In this document: in pieces, positions 22,482 to 32,969 of the stretch
How the letters are laid out: every line of letters begins with the position of its first letter
Numbering within the stretch: position 1 is the first letter of the stretch
From: Acanthaster planci
Taxonomy: Eukaryota; Echinodermata; Asteroidea; Valvatida; Acanthasteridae
Reading direction: 5' to 3'
DNA: 62,469 nucleotides
NCBI RefSeq assembly: GCF_001949145.1
Contig: NW_019091464.1
Location: 435,439-497,907 of the forward strand
Program-made: the position numbers and the translations under genes
The notes under the pieces: generated by a model
What the model was told of the DNA's origin: nothing
The model's database searches: none
The model's input: the letters and a program-made list of their open reading frames with translations, nothing else

Positions 22482-24761
22482 GTCTGGGTAAGGTAACGGT
22501 CTTGATGTCCGTTTACCCACAAAAGGGTGTCTTTCTCTAGCCTTGTAGAAATGAACAGCTCTTCTCTCCGAGGGGTAGAGCAATGGTCTCAGTTTCTCAC
22601 TTAATCCCTTTTTCAAACCAGACATGAAAATCTATAAAATCTCAGTATGCCATTGTGTCAGGCAAAGAAAACACTAACAAACGTTTAAAGATGGAATTGA
22701 GAGCATCTGTTTTACCACTCCCTGGTTCTATCAAGCATAAAATGTGCTACATAAAAAATAAACAAAACGTGCTGGTCAGTGTCTTGCGTGCATTTTTTTT
22801 ATATTGAAGGTTGACAACCCCATAATGTTTTGTGTACACTTATACCAGCGATTTCGTAGCTGAAGTTGGACTGTTGTTTCTTGACCACCGCGCAAGCGCT
22901 GTATGTCAGTCATGATGCTTCTTCATGAACGCCAAATTTGCTGGTATATTACACACCCGTGGATTGTAACTAGCAGACCGAACAATTAGCATAAAACTGT
23001 ATACTTTATTAAATTTTTTTCTAACCATGCGTTTTTCACGGCGTAGATTCGCAAACATGGCGTGGCGCTTTCTGAAGAGAACGTAAAAGCGTTGTTACAT
23101 TGTAAAAAGGTTCTGGCCAATTTAATAAGGTCGGAAACTCTGTTTCAACGCTTCCTGCCTTCCTAAAGTGGACAAGTGTATGCAATCGGCTAAGAGATCG
23201 AGTGTTAGTTCTCTCAGTTAGCTTTTCAGTGACAGCACAGTGTAGTTTGTTTGACTTTTTACATTCATGATTTCTAAAATCAGGATCTAGTCCCTGAACA
23301 AAAGTATGTAATAAAAATTAGGACTTTTTGCAAACCTACAAGAAACAACTGTTAACTGATAACGCGGTCATGAATCATGCGCAAACTCAAAATGGATACT
23401 AGGTACACAATGTATACAATAAATATATATTAGCTTTCCTTATACCTGCACTAAACACTTAAGCCTACTGAAAGTGGTTGTAAAAAGTGGCGGAGAAACT
23501 ATGTTAATTTCCCGACCAGAGCATGCAGTAAAATGTAAACGCTGCGGGCGATTTATCAAAATGTTTATCGAATCACAGGTCAGCTGATTGGTTTTCATAA
23601 TGGTCGTCTGGCAACAACCACGGGAATCAAAAGGAGTTAGTTAAAAAAACCCTGATATTTGGGAAGGCACCTAAACGTATACAGGCGACATTAGAGGCTG
23701 TATAAGGCAAGATTTGAAGACAGATCCTTGACACCCACAGAATGCTTGGGACCGTGAATGGTGTACAGTGCCACGACGTGTTCGCTCCTCTGTATGGAAA
23801 CTATATTCATTATTACGTTATTATTAAATTGTTGGTGTGATGAGCATTGTGTTGGTCGAAACGGTTGCTTTCTTAAAGGAAATTATCCCGAGTTGTTTAG
23901 GTTGTAGCTTGTCATTAGTTAGCAGAGAAGTCAACGCGAAAATATTCACTGTGTCCCTAGTAATGCAGATTCGTAAGAATTTATGGTTAGATGCAGCCTA
24001 GCCTATATTGCATATTCATGAAATGGGCTCTTGACCCTGGGAACGACCACAGCGATAAATCTTCGAATATTCCATTGTGATGAAGAACAATGGTTTATCT
24101 AGTATAATTGCGGGAAGGACTTTGGAGCAATAGCCTGATATAAAAGTTCATTGTCTGTGGTCAAGTTTGGGTTAAATGTCATCAAGGCAAATCTCAGTGC
24201 TAGGGTACGGCTAAGTTGTATGGTAGATACGTGAAATATTTTGGACAATTGTGCATTGGATGACTAATGCATGGTTTAGTACACAGTAAGCGTGTGCCTT
24301 TGGAAAGGTATTTGGTCACAGGGCTATTGCAGATTTGTCCTATGACAACAATGGCGGCCCTTTGGATTTTTAGTCCGTGGACTGCGCAGTGGGGTAAAGG
24401 GCTAAATGTCCAGGGGCACCCAGGGGTGCACACATTTTTTCAAGGGGGCACCTCAGGAAAATAAGCTACAGCTGCATTTTAACGGAGATTATTGACAAAT
24501 TTCAAATGGGGGGGCACCAGGGAGCCACGGACATCTTCTGGGGGGGCGTGCCTCCCGTGCCCCGTGTACCATGAACCAATCAAATTGGTTCATGAACCAA
24601 TCAAATCGGTTCATGAATACAATTTTGTTCTCCTTATTTTCAAGCTTTTTGTCATTCAACAGAAATATCGGGGAACATTTCAAGCTCACTGCTTTGAATA
24701 ATTGAACTACAAAAACCAAGATGTTAGATGTTGAAGTAGTTACTGAAACCTAATTGGACAA

Positions 24762-25440
24762 GTGTTTCTGACTCAGACAATAATCCCAGTTATTAGTGCC
24801 TTGGAGTTTATTGACAGTCTTCGTTCCAGTTTTGTTCTTATTTTGGCTGTGAGAGATTTTAAGCCCTCAATATCTTGGAACAGAAGTGGTGACTCTCCTA
24901 TCGGCCCGAACGACCAAAGTGAAATCTTCCTGGATGCATTTAATTTTGCTGGATTAGTTCAACTTGCTACTTTAGAAACCAACGAGGTATCATTGTCCGG
25001 GCGGCAATGCACTCTACAACCTCCCCGGTCAGATAGACCCGGAATTAGGTCCCATTTGGCGTGACCCTTTTCCGGGTCAAATTATGACCCAGACAGGGTC
25101 AAATATGACCAAGAGAGGGTCGAATATTACCCCGAAATGGGGTCATATTTTGACCTAGAAAAGGGTCACGCCGAATGAGACCCAATTCTGGGTCAATCTG
25201 ACCCGGGAGGCCAGAGTATGTCACTGGTACTATTTTGATTTAGGTACCGGTGAGTGATCCACTCGTATCTTCAGTTGTATGTTTAGTTGGGAATCGCTTT
25301 ATTGATTCAGATCATTTCTCAGTCAAACCATTCTCCGCTTGTAGATCCAAGACTGTTTCGCGCCTTCGTATTGTTACGGCCAAAGTGACATGCAACTGTT
25401 TTATCACTCTGTTAAGAAAGCTCACTAGTATTTTTGCGTG
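24762..25440 (+). pseudogene. Decayed non-LTR retrotransposon endonuclease fragment, interrupted by a palindromic MITE
   Basis: The frame at about 24830-25000 reads VLILAVRDFKPSISWNR, then EIFLDAFNFAGLVQLATLETNE. This follows the apurinic endonuclease pattern of LINE elements (L.GDFN.P.I.W ... F......GL.Q.VT.PT), with the catalytic-motif GD changed to RD. After the interruption at about 25006-25216, GNRFIDSDHFSVK resembles the downstream SDH motif. No intact frame or reverse transcriptase adjoins it. It is an old, dead fragment. Confidence 0.55.
25006..25216. mobile_element. GGGTCA-palindrome MITE, copy 1
   Basis: The element, about 210 bp, reads the same from either end: ACTCTACAACCTCCCCGGTC at the left, and GACCCGGGAGGCCAGAGT at the right. 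Inner blocks repeat GGGTCAAATATGACC-like palindromes. Copy 2 lies at 36104-36308. It sits inside the LINE endonuclease remnant, so it inserted after that element. Confidence 0.75.
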
Positions 25441-25869
25441 ATCTGTTTTTTTGAAATTAGAAGGGAAATTTCTTTCCCTTCAAATAATTGATTTTTATTA
25501 ACTGTTTATCTTTTAACTCAGGGCAGGTTGAACCTTTAGGTTATAGGGAATTTTTTTCCTTCTCTGTCTTGCCTTTGCCACGGTTTTGACATATTCAATT
25601 TTACCTGATTTGTATATCTGTCCTTTTATAATCTCATCCAATTGCACGTTTTATCCCGCAACTATGTATTATTTATTTACTCCACATTGTGTATACACAA
25701 AAAGATAACAAACAACATGAATATGTTCATTTGTTTATTGTCGTTTTTGTAGGATTATATTATAGGAATTCTGTAACTGTGCCAAACCCCATGATTTATT
25801 ATCAAAGGCGAACAAGTCCTGCACCCATGCGCAGTACTAACGCTGTTGATAAGCGATGTGGTCAAGAAA

Positions 25870-26391
25870 CCTTTTGCGAGTTAAATTTGAATAAAATCTG
25901 GTACACCGAGTTCTTTAAAGTCGCGTAAATAATTGAATACACTGTTAATAAACTGTTGCTATACTATATCCAGCAAGAAATGAGACAGGGGTACCCCCCC
26001 CAATGTTCAATCGCTATACACACTCTAGATTATTGTTACCTAATACACCCCCCCATAGATGTCTGAAAAGAATTTCTCAGATTCCAGTGACACAGAGACC
26101 AACACAGAGCGGGGGGAGGGGTTCTCTCCGTGTCATATCTTGCTTCATATGTGCTATAGCTCGTGGTTCGAGGCCGTTCAAAGAGACACCTTGCACCAAT
26201 ACACTGTTTTCACAGGATAAGAGGGCACAAAGGAACCACTCCATTCCAGAGATGGTGGTTGCTACGCAAAAGCTTGCCCCAAATCGCGAGGTATTGCAAC
26301 AGTCTCGTCTGGGAAGTTCAAATTGTTGTGTTTATGTACAATCAGATAACTCAGTGTACCAGATTGTATTCTAATTCAACTCGCAAAAGGC
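25870..26391. mobile_element. Foldback element family FB1, copy A (with a nested second repeat)
   Basis: The left arm CCTTTTGCGAGTTAAATTTG..AATCTGGTACACCGAGTT is matched in inverse by ..AACTCAGTGTACCAGATT..AACTCGCAAAAGG. Copies B (48453-48736) and C (60110-60695) share the arms and an inner block with GGCAAGCTT and ACCACCATCTCTG. A different palindromic repeat (25972-26143, ends AGCAAGAAATGAGAC) is nested in it; that repeat recurs at 47261-47433. Confidence 0.7.
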
Positions 26392-26673
26392 TTATTGTGC
26401 ATGGTGTAGGCGACATATTTACAAGCAGCCGCTGACGACGAGTGAACACCTGAGTGGTAATATTTTCCGCTTGATTGATCGTGCTCACAGCTTTGTAGAT
26501 AGAAATAGTATTTGTTTTAGCTATGGATTTTTGAAATTCAGGTCAGCTCCAGTCTGCAGAGAAGTCAAGCGAATAAGGACCACGTATGACCTCACTGATG
26601 TTTGATGGTTGATAATTGACATTTTCTATATCGACAAAGATGACGTATTATCACATTTTCCTTTTTTTCGCAG

Positions 26674-28931
26674 GGTGCACCAATCCAGAAATGGACCTGA
26701 AAGCTTTCCAAAAAGAGGCACTCTCTGCTCATAACAAGTACGAATTTGTTTCTCCTCTCTTGCTGACACAATATATAGTCGAAATAATGAGATTAATTTA
26801 GATAAAGATGTGGTGACAAATTTTCCCTATATTTTGCTTCAACTTCAAATTAGAACATGTCGTCAGGTTGACATGGACCGGTGAATTACATCTGTTTTGT
26901 TCCAAAGTTTTGAAATTTCTAGACCTGAATGGAGAGCAATTTAACAATTTAAAATGAAAATGGTAACTTTGCCAACATTATAAAGATCCTGTGCAATATT
27001 TTTGGGCTCATCAGTTGGGGCTCACGAAAAGCATTTAATTGAAGGATCTAATCTCCTTACAGTGCGCCACCAAAAGGTTACTAAGGAGAGATTTCAGAGC
27101 TCCTTATTGAAATACAAATTCTCGGGAAATAACTTTGGAATAAGGACTCCGTGTACCGGGTTTGCACTTTGCACGGTTAAAGATGGCATTTGGGTTGTGA
27201 ATAACAAATCTGTTAGTGCACTCGTGTTAGTGAAGTATAAGCCGTCGTGAACTCTGAAGGGGGCGTCTGAGGGCATATTGTAAAACATTTCAGGAGGTTT
27301 CTTTTTAAATTTCGCTCCAAAACATAATAATGATGTCCCAGCACAGGGCAGACAGGAGGCATGTCTTGCCCGCTCACCCCCACTCCCTGTTGGTTCTGCG
27401 ACGTTTGATGCCTTTTGGAAAAAAAGCGTGTGCGCCAAAGCGCCCCTCCGTAGTTCACCGCAGCTTTGGCAATGTTATGACATGGTGCCGTCATCCGTGT
27501 TGAGAGACCTCAGATGACTCCTTACTTTCTTCCTGCATGAAATGTTTGTAATTGTGTCCCTATATTGAAATGTTTCATTGTGACTTTGACACACAGATAC
27601 CGGGCAAAGCACGGCGTCCCAGCCCTGAAGTTGAGCGATGACCTCTGTGCGCACGCGCAGAAATGGGCAAATCACATGGCGAGCACCAATTTGTTCCAGC
27701 ACAGTAAAGCGCGGGGCTTCGGGGAGAATATCGCTATGAATTTCAACTCAATGACCACGGAGTTTACAGGTATACAACGACAGCAAACATTATCGTGGTC
27801 TATTTATTTCAGTGAAGAAACGGAGAATTTCTTGAACGGAATCCTGGAAATTCGCACATGTGCCTATTTCACTTTTAATCTTTAGCTTTAGTTTTGCCGT
27901 GTTTAAAAGGTATATTCTTTTTTCTCATGCTAATAAGAATTTCTCCTGAACATTTAAAAAAAACTCTCTACTGATGGTGCTCACTGGTTTTGAGTTATAG
28001 CTGCATCAGTATTTTCAATGTGATATCATCACTGATGCTGCCGCTAGGCAAATGAGCAAAGCAGAGTCTTTTCAATTGATGATGAAGTAATTTTTGGAAG
28101 TAACTCTGAACCGTTCAGAAGTAGAATGAATTTTAGAGCATAAGCTCTGTGTTGCCACTTTCCGAGGCCACTTATACTAAAAATAGAACCGCTTTATGCT
28201 AACACAGTCCAGCCACCTCGCCCAGTTGTCATTTCCACGTATAACATAGTTCCTCTCTACTGATTGGACAGGCCAGCAGGTGACTGACCAATGGTATTCC
28301 GAAATCAAGGATTATAACTTCAGCAATACTGGGTTCCAGTCGGGAACAGGTAAGCAACCGGCAAAAACGCCGTCAAGAAAGAAAGACACGATGTTTTTAT
28401 ATGCAGCTTATGGACTCAGACTTGCACTGTGTTACCGTTTTCCCTGAACTTTTATTTCATAAGTTTGACAGAAACAATATATTTTGTCATGTCAACGAAA
28501 AAAAGAACTGCAAGGGAAATTTGTACTAAACCCTCCGATAGAAGATTAAACGGATACTATGCCAACCAATAAATCAACTCCTGCCACTTTTGATACGAGG
28601 TTGCAACGGAAACCGTAAGTCTGAGTGACCCAAATCGACCTTCCCAACGATGTAGAGTTTTTCTCTGACACTATCGAGCGACTAACACACATTATACGAT
28701 AAACGGATTTGCACAGGTCATTTCACCCAAGTGGTGTGGAAAGACTCGGAGGAGATGGGCATCGGTAAGGCGATCGGCTCGAAGGGCCAAGTGTTCGTGG
28801 TGGGCAACTACCGACCGGCCGGCAACATGATGCGGTGTTACCAGCAAAACGTCTTCCCTCCCGGCAGCGCGACCATTGCGCCAGGATCGGCGGCTCGCGC
28901 CACGGATGAGAGACCCAGAGAGCCAGACATG
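26674..28931 (+). CDS. CAP domain 1 of gene copy 1 (four exons) and linker
   Basis: Exons 26674-26737, 27597-27769, 28272-28349 and 28717-28931 form this domain. The tetrad residues known for CAP proteins are all present: His in FQHSK, Glu in GENIAM, Glu in WYSEIK, His in GHFTQVVW. An intron splits the codon after HN (AA|A, before YR); the other two domains lack this intron. The last exon runs on into a 25-residue linker ([10 protein letters not shown]..., ending REPDM) in phase 0. Confidence 0.87.
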
Positions 28932-31900
28932 GTGAGTTACCGCGATTGGAGCGTGAATGTGCAATCTGAGTTATTTAGGGAAAGTTATTTGCTAACATGA
29001 CGAATGACAAGCCATCCATTTTCTTAACCATTTTCACTCTGTCTTTGAATTTTATTGCTGGATGATTTTTTTTCCTTTTCATTTTATAAGCTCTCTAGAG
29101 GGAGGCATGGCATCCATATACATGTATAAAGCTTCACTTCTGTGCTCGAGAGACTGCTAAAAATAGATGGCCCAAGAAGATTGTACGCATGTGAGAGGAA
29201 TGAGATTGGGCGTGAATATCGAGTGTGATAAGTTTATCAACCGACATTGGGATTGAGAGTGTTGGGACCACTGTAGGTTTGGTGTAACTTCTCATTGTTG
29301 CTTCGCACCAAAGCAGCATCGGAGCACGGAAAGAGGGATCAAAAACTACCAGCTCACCAGACTAGAAGTTTCCATATCAATGTTTAGCATAAAACAGCTC
29401 TCCATTAGAGTTTTTTTTTTAATGACTTGGCTTTTTCAGTAGTTTTAGAGCGCTTGTATTTGTACTTAATTGGTTTAATAGAGGTCCGCATTACCGGAAA
29501 GGATGGATCGGGGTGGCGGGAATATCCGCTCAAAGGTGCCCCAAGCTGACCTGAAACAGTTCCAGAAAGACTCCCTTGATGTCCACAACGAATACCGATC
29601 TAAGCACCGCGTTGATTCGCTGAGGCTCTCCGATGATCTCTGCAAGAGCGCCCAGGATTGGGCAGAGCACCTGGCCGAGGCAGGCCGCTTGGAGCACAGC
29701 AAGCGGACGGATATTGGGGAGAACGTGGCCATGCACTATTCATCCGCCACCACCCAATACTCGGGTACGTGTAATTCAGCAAAAGCCAATTCGATGCATG
29801 TTGGAATCAAAGATATGAGGCCCGAGCTGTACCAAGAGAGGGCTCAATTTTCCTAGCAGCGCAGGCTCCCTTTGGCCTTGGTGGGAACTGCACTTAACTG
29901 GTTCACAAACGACTATAAAATACACGCATTACAGTTGCTTCACTACCAACAAAAACCAACACTCCCAACCAACCTGGCTCTTTTCAATCGATGAGGGAGT
30001 GCCTCTACTTGCGGATACACGTGACTTAGCTTTATTCCAAGGTATATTTTCGTTTCTACAGGCAAGGAAGCATGCGATCAATGGTACAGCGAGTTGAGCA
30101 AGTACGACTTCCAGAAGCCAGGTTTTGCAAGTGGAACAGGTTGGTGAAATGGTATCGATTCGTTGGTGTGTATGAGATAATGATTTGGCACGATTTCCTT
30201 TCGCTCTGTGGGTTTTTCATATAGTTTTGTTTCGGTTTTTGAAGAACGGGGTTGCACTATTCATTCAGTAACTGAAACATCGTAAACATTACTCATATTT
30301 CATGACGAAATGAAAATTCGTGAATTGTGGGAACATTCTGCTGTCTCGACCAAAGTTGCATTCTTCCATAAGCGAGGTCTTCATCTGGCAAATTACTACC
30401 ATTAACACGTTTCACTTGTGCCCTGTGAACATAATTTTCGCAGGTCACTTCACGCAGATGGTTTGGAAGGGATCTAAGGATTTTGGCATCGGTAAAGCAA
30501 TCTCCAAAGATGGTAAGGTGTTGGTGGTTGGCCAGTATCGACCTCCGGGTAACATGGTGGGACGGTACGAAGAGAATGTCTTCCCAAGGGCGGACGGCTA
30601 CCGACCAACACCCAGCACCGCGCAAACCTCCAAGGTAGCATTTACAGTCATTTTCGACTGACTTTTGATTTTATTGTAAAAATGAATGACTGGCAAAATC
30701 TTCTACTTTGAGACACTTCCGTCATGCTTCACGAACCGCTGGACGTCTATCCTCGAGGAATGATATGAATGAAAATTCCTGCTTTAAAGTAATCCATATG
30801 CATGGCCAAGCCGAACATACTTCTGGTAAAAAAGACATAAAATGTTGAATGGGTCAATTGACATCTCAATTGGTCGGTCAAAAGCTTTAAAGCAAAACCA
30901 ACTTGGGGGATTAATACTTCTGGCTTTAAGAACTGCGCGAAAGACCTCTCGGCTTACAAAACCCTTATCTGATGTCAGGGACAGGTGACAGAAACAACTA
31001 GTTTACGTCACATTCTCTTCATTATCATGCAAAATTATGTTCTCTCGTTTGTTTCCATGAAAAGGTGACTCGAGTTGTCCGCAGCACGCAGTACGTCGTC
31101 GAGGAACCCCCGAAAACCGTGGAGCATGTCACCCGACAGGTAATCGACAGATGTCCGGTTTCAAAACAAACCAAAAAAGCAGACAAAAACAAAACAAAAA
31201 AGACTAATAATAAACTGACATTGAGGTTTTTGTGAAACCCGCTTCTTGGGCCTTTCCAGCATCAAGAGCCTGAAGTTACAGTAGCTTTATGCCAGATTCT
31301 GTCAGCTCCATCATTTCTACTAAGACCGAATACGGGTTTCGCTATCCGCAAAACTTTGGAAGCCTTGTGTCTCTCTCTATTTGCACCCATTCGTGTACCT
31401 GTACGTGTCTGTTGATCTCAATCAGTTTGTTTCCTGCATATCTGTTGTGTCCTGCCAACACTCCCTTCGTTGCGAACATGTGTGTTAGATCTTGAATTTC
31501 AATTCCTCCTTTTTTTGTCTTTCAGGTTGGCGGTGTCAAGCTCAAAGATGCCGACTTGTCCCCCTCCGATCTCCGGACATTCCAGCGGGACGCCCTCGAA
31601 GCTCACAACAAGTACCGGGCCCGCCACGGCGCCGGCGGCCTGTCGCACTCGGAGGATCTGGCGAGGCGCGCCCAGGACTGGGCCGGTCACTTGGCCGAGA
31701 AGGACGAGTTCAAGAACAGTGGCAACTCCGATGTCGGGGAAAACATCGCCATGCATTACTCCAGCGCCAGCACGGCTTTTTCTGGTAGGCTTCGAGAAAG
31801 TACCCACCCCCGTGGTTAATGAAAAGATCGCCCGTTTGCTTCAAAAGACTGATTTGCCACGCCTTCCTTTGTCGCTAAAACCCTGTTCCTGAAACGTTTT

Positions 31901-32969
31901 GCCTTCTCAACGTTACAAAATTCAACCCAAATCAAGCACTGATTCCAGCAGCAATTACTGAAGTCACTGTGTAACATCCCCCATTCGTAGTTCTTGTCAA
32001 CGTAGTTGTCTTTTGCATCTGTGGGGCTGCGCAACTGTCGACCAAAAGAGACCAGTCAAACCAAAAAAAAAATAATAATCGATCAGAATGCCACAACGCT
32101 TAGACAGAAGTTCGTAGTAATAACGTGTAATGTATCTTCCATAACTATGTTAACTTAATTCTCAACATCTGCATACGTATGTTCAAAGACTTTCTTTTTC
32201 TCTCAGGGGGAGAAGCCACGGATATGTTTTACCGCCAGGTTGTCAAGTATGACTTTAAGAAACCTGGCTTCACATCTGGCGCAGGTGAGAACATTCTTTT
32301 TTAAAATACTGTGAAGAGAATACTGTAGTTTATGTCTGCAGCAAAAAACATTAGCTGAAAATCAATCAAAGCGACTACCGTATAATCTCATAACATTTTG
32401 GCTAACAACTCCTTCTTGGCAAAGCAGATGTTCATGGTGCTGAATAAAACATTTCCTTGTTAAGTTAGTCTGAAATCAGGACTTTTAGGTGACTTGAAAG
32501 TGTGAAATGTTGTCACCATCGACGAGTCCTAGGTTTGCTCCAGCTTCACTTGTCGCTTCTGTATTGACACTTTTCTGCGCATCTAGACACACGCACAATC
32601 ACTTTAAAGAGCTATTGGGAGATTTGAGCTACCTCTCATTTCGATGTTGAAATTGTCATTGTTGAATAAAAATTTACAACGTATAATTGGCGCAATAGCA
32701 AAAGTGCAGTGTAGTCCCTGTTTTCGTCCTTTGCCAGAATTTACGATAGGGCAATACTCGGATCTTAGTTTAAATGTTTTGGCATCTTCCTTGTCCACAT
32801 GTCACCACTTCCAGGTCACTTCACCCAGCTGGTCTGGAAGGCCAGCCGGGAGATGGGGATAGGCAAAGCGATCACCAAGGAGGGAAAGGTCATCGTGGTG
32901 GCCTTCTACAGTCCGCCCGGCAACGTCATGGGCCAGTTCGACACCCAGGTCTCCCAAGAGGGGAAATAA
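26674..32969 (+). CDS. Triple CAP-domain protein, GAPR-1/GLIPR2-like, gene copy 1 (5' end not resolved)
   Basis: Eleven coding exons: 26674-26737, 27597-27769, 28272-28349, 28717-28931, 29482-29764, 30062-30139, 30444-30634, 31065-31139, 31526-31784, 32207-32284 and 32815-32969 (TAA). All introns are GT-AG and the phases match, giving 548 visible residues. The protein is three consecutive CAP (SCP/TAPS) domains of the intracellular GAPR-1 type. Each runs HN.YR..H, GENIAM, WY.E...Y.F..PGF.SG(T/A)G, GHFTQ.VW and a final R.PPGN-like strand. GAPR-1 binds membranes and negatively charged lipids at the Golgi; whether this multi-domain relative does so is unknown. There are no Cys-rich extensions as in secreted CRISPs. 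The first exon starts in mid-codon (two bases of a codon), so an upstream exon with the start codon is missing. A paralogue with the same exon plan lies at 45904-54412. Confidence 0.87.
29482..30634 (+). CDS. CAP domain 2 of gene copy 1 (exons 29482-29764, 30062-30139, 30444-30634)
   Basis: The domain shows [54 protein letters not shown] and [18 protein letters not shown]. All four tetrad residues are kept. The acceptor TTTAATAG at 29481 is weak in pyrimidines but is the one that keeps phase 0. The last exon and about 85 bp of the intron before it are nearly the same as in gene copy 2. Confidence 0.88.
29813..30010. repeat. Dispersed repeat of about 190 bp, copy 2 (intron of CAP gene 1)
   Basis: It aligns block by block with 8905-9100 and 60383-60592 (ACCAAGAGAGGG, TGGTTCACAAACGAC, CACTACCAACAAA, GATGAGGGAGTGC). 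It lies between exons 29482-29764 and 30062-30139 and is absent from the matching intron of gene copy 2. Confidence 0.65.
31065..31139 (+). CDS. Inter-domain linker exon between CAP domains 2 and 3, gene copy 1
   Basis: This 75-bp phase-0 exon encodes 25 residues starting [18 protein letters not shown] and ending HVTRQ. I recognise no domain in it. It is flanked by AAAAG (acceptor) and GTAATC (donor). The paralogous exon at 51207-51281 differs at only five residues (to H, D, D, and K at the end, with one more in the middle conserved by type), so it is under constraint. Confidence 0.8.
31526..32969 (+). CDS. CAP domain 3 of gene copy 1, degenerate tetrad (exons 31526-31784, 32207-32284, 32815-32969)
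   Basis: The domain opens [20 protein letters not shown], then [10 protein letters not shown]. In the place of the first tetrad His it has Asn ([13 protein letters not shown]). In the place of WY.E it has MFYRQ, so Trp is Phe and Glu is Gln. GENIAM and GHFTQLVW are kept. The domain ends [18 protein letters not shown] before TAA. The same losses occur in gene copy 2. Confidence 0.88.

Larger units (their letters stand above)
17521..24700. other. Intergenic region, no recognised gene
   Basis: I find no exon with domain-like sequence on either strand. Visible structure is limited to a tRNA-like copy at 21083-21163 and an exact tandem duplication at 22370-22481. G-rich repeat sequence lies near 24410-24560, followed at 24571-24614 by two tandem copies of an ATGAACCAATC palindrome. 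Confidence 0.5.

Noticed and set aside
26616-26673. Apparent signal peptide ([12 protein letters not shown]) before CAP domain 1 of gene 1
   Set aside because: The hydrophobic residues come from the polypyrimidine tract of a good splice acceptor ending at 26673; a typical false signal peptide.
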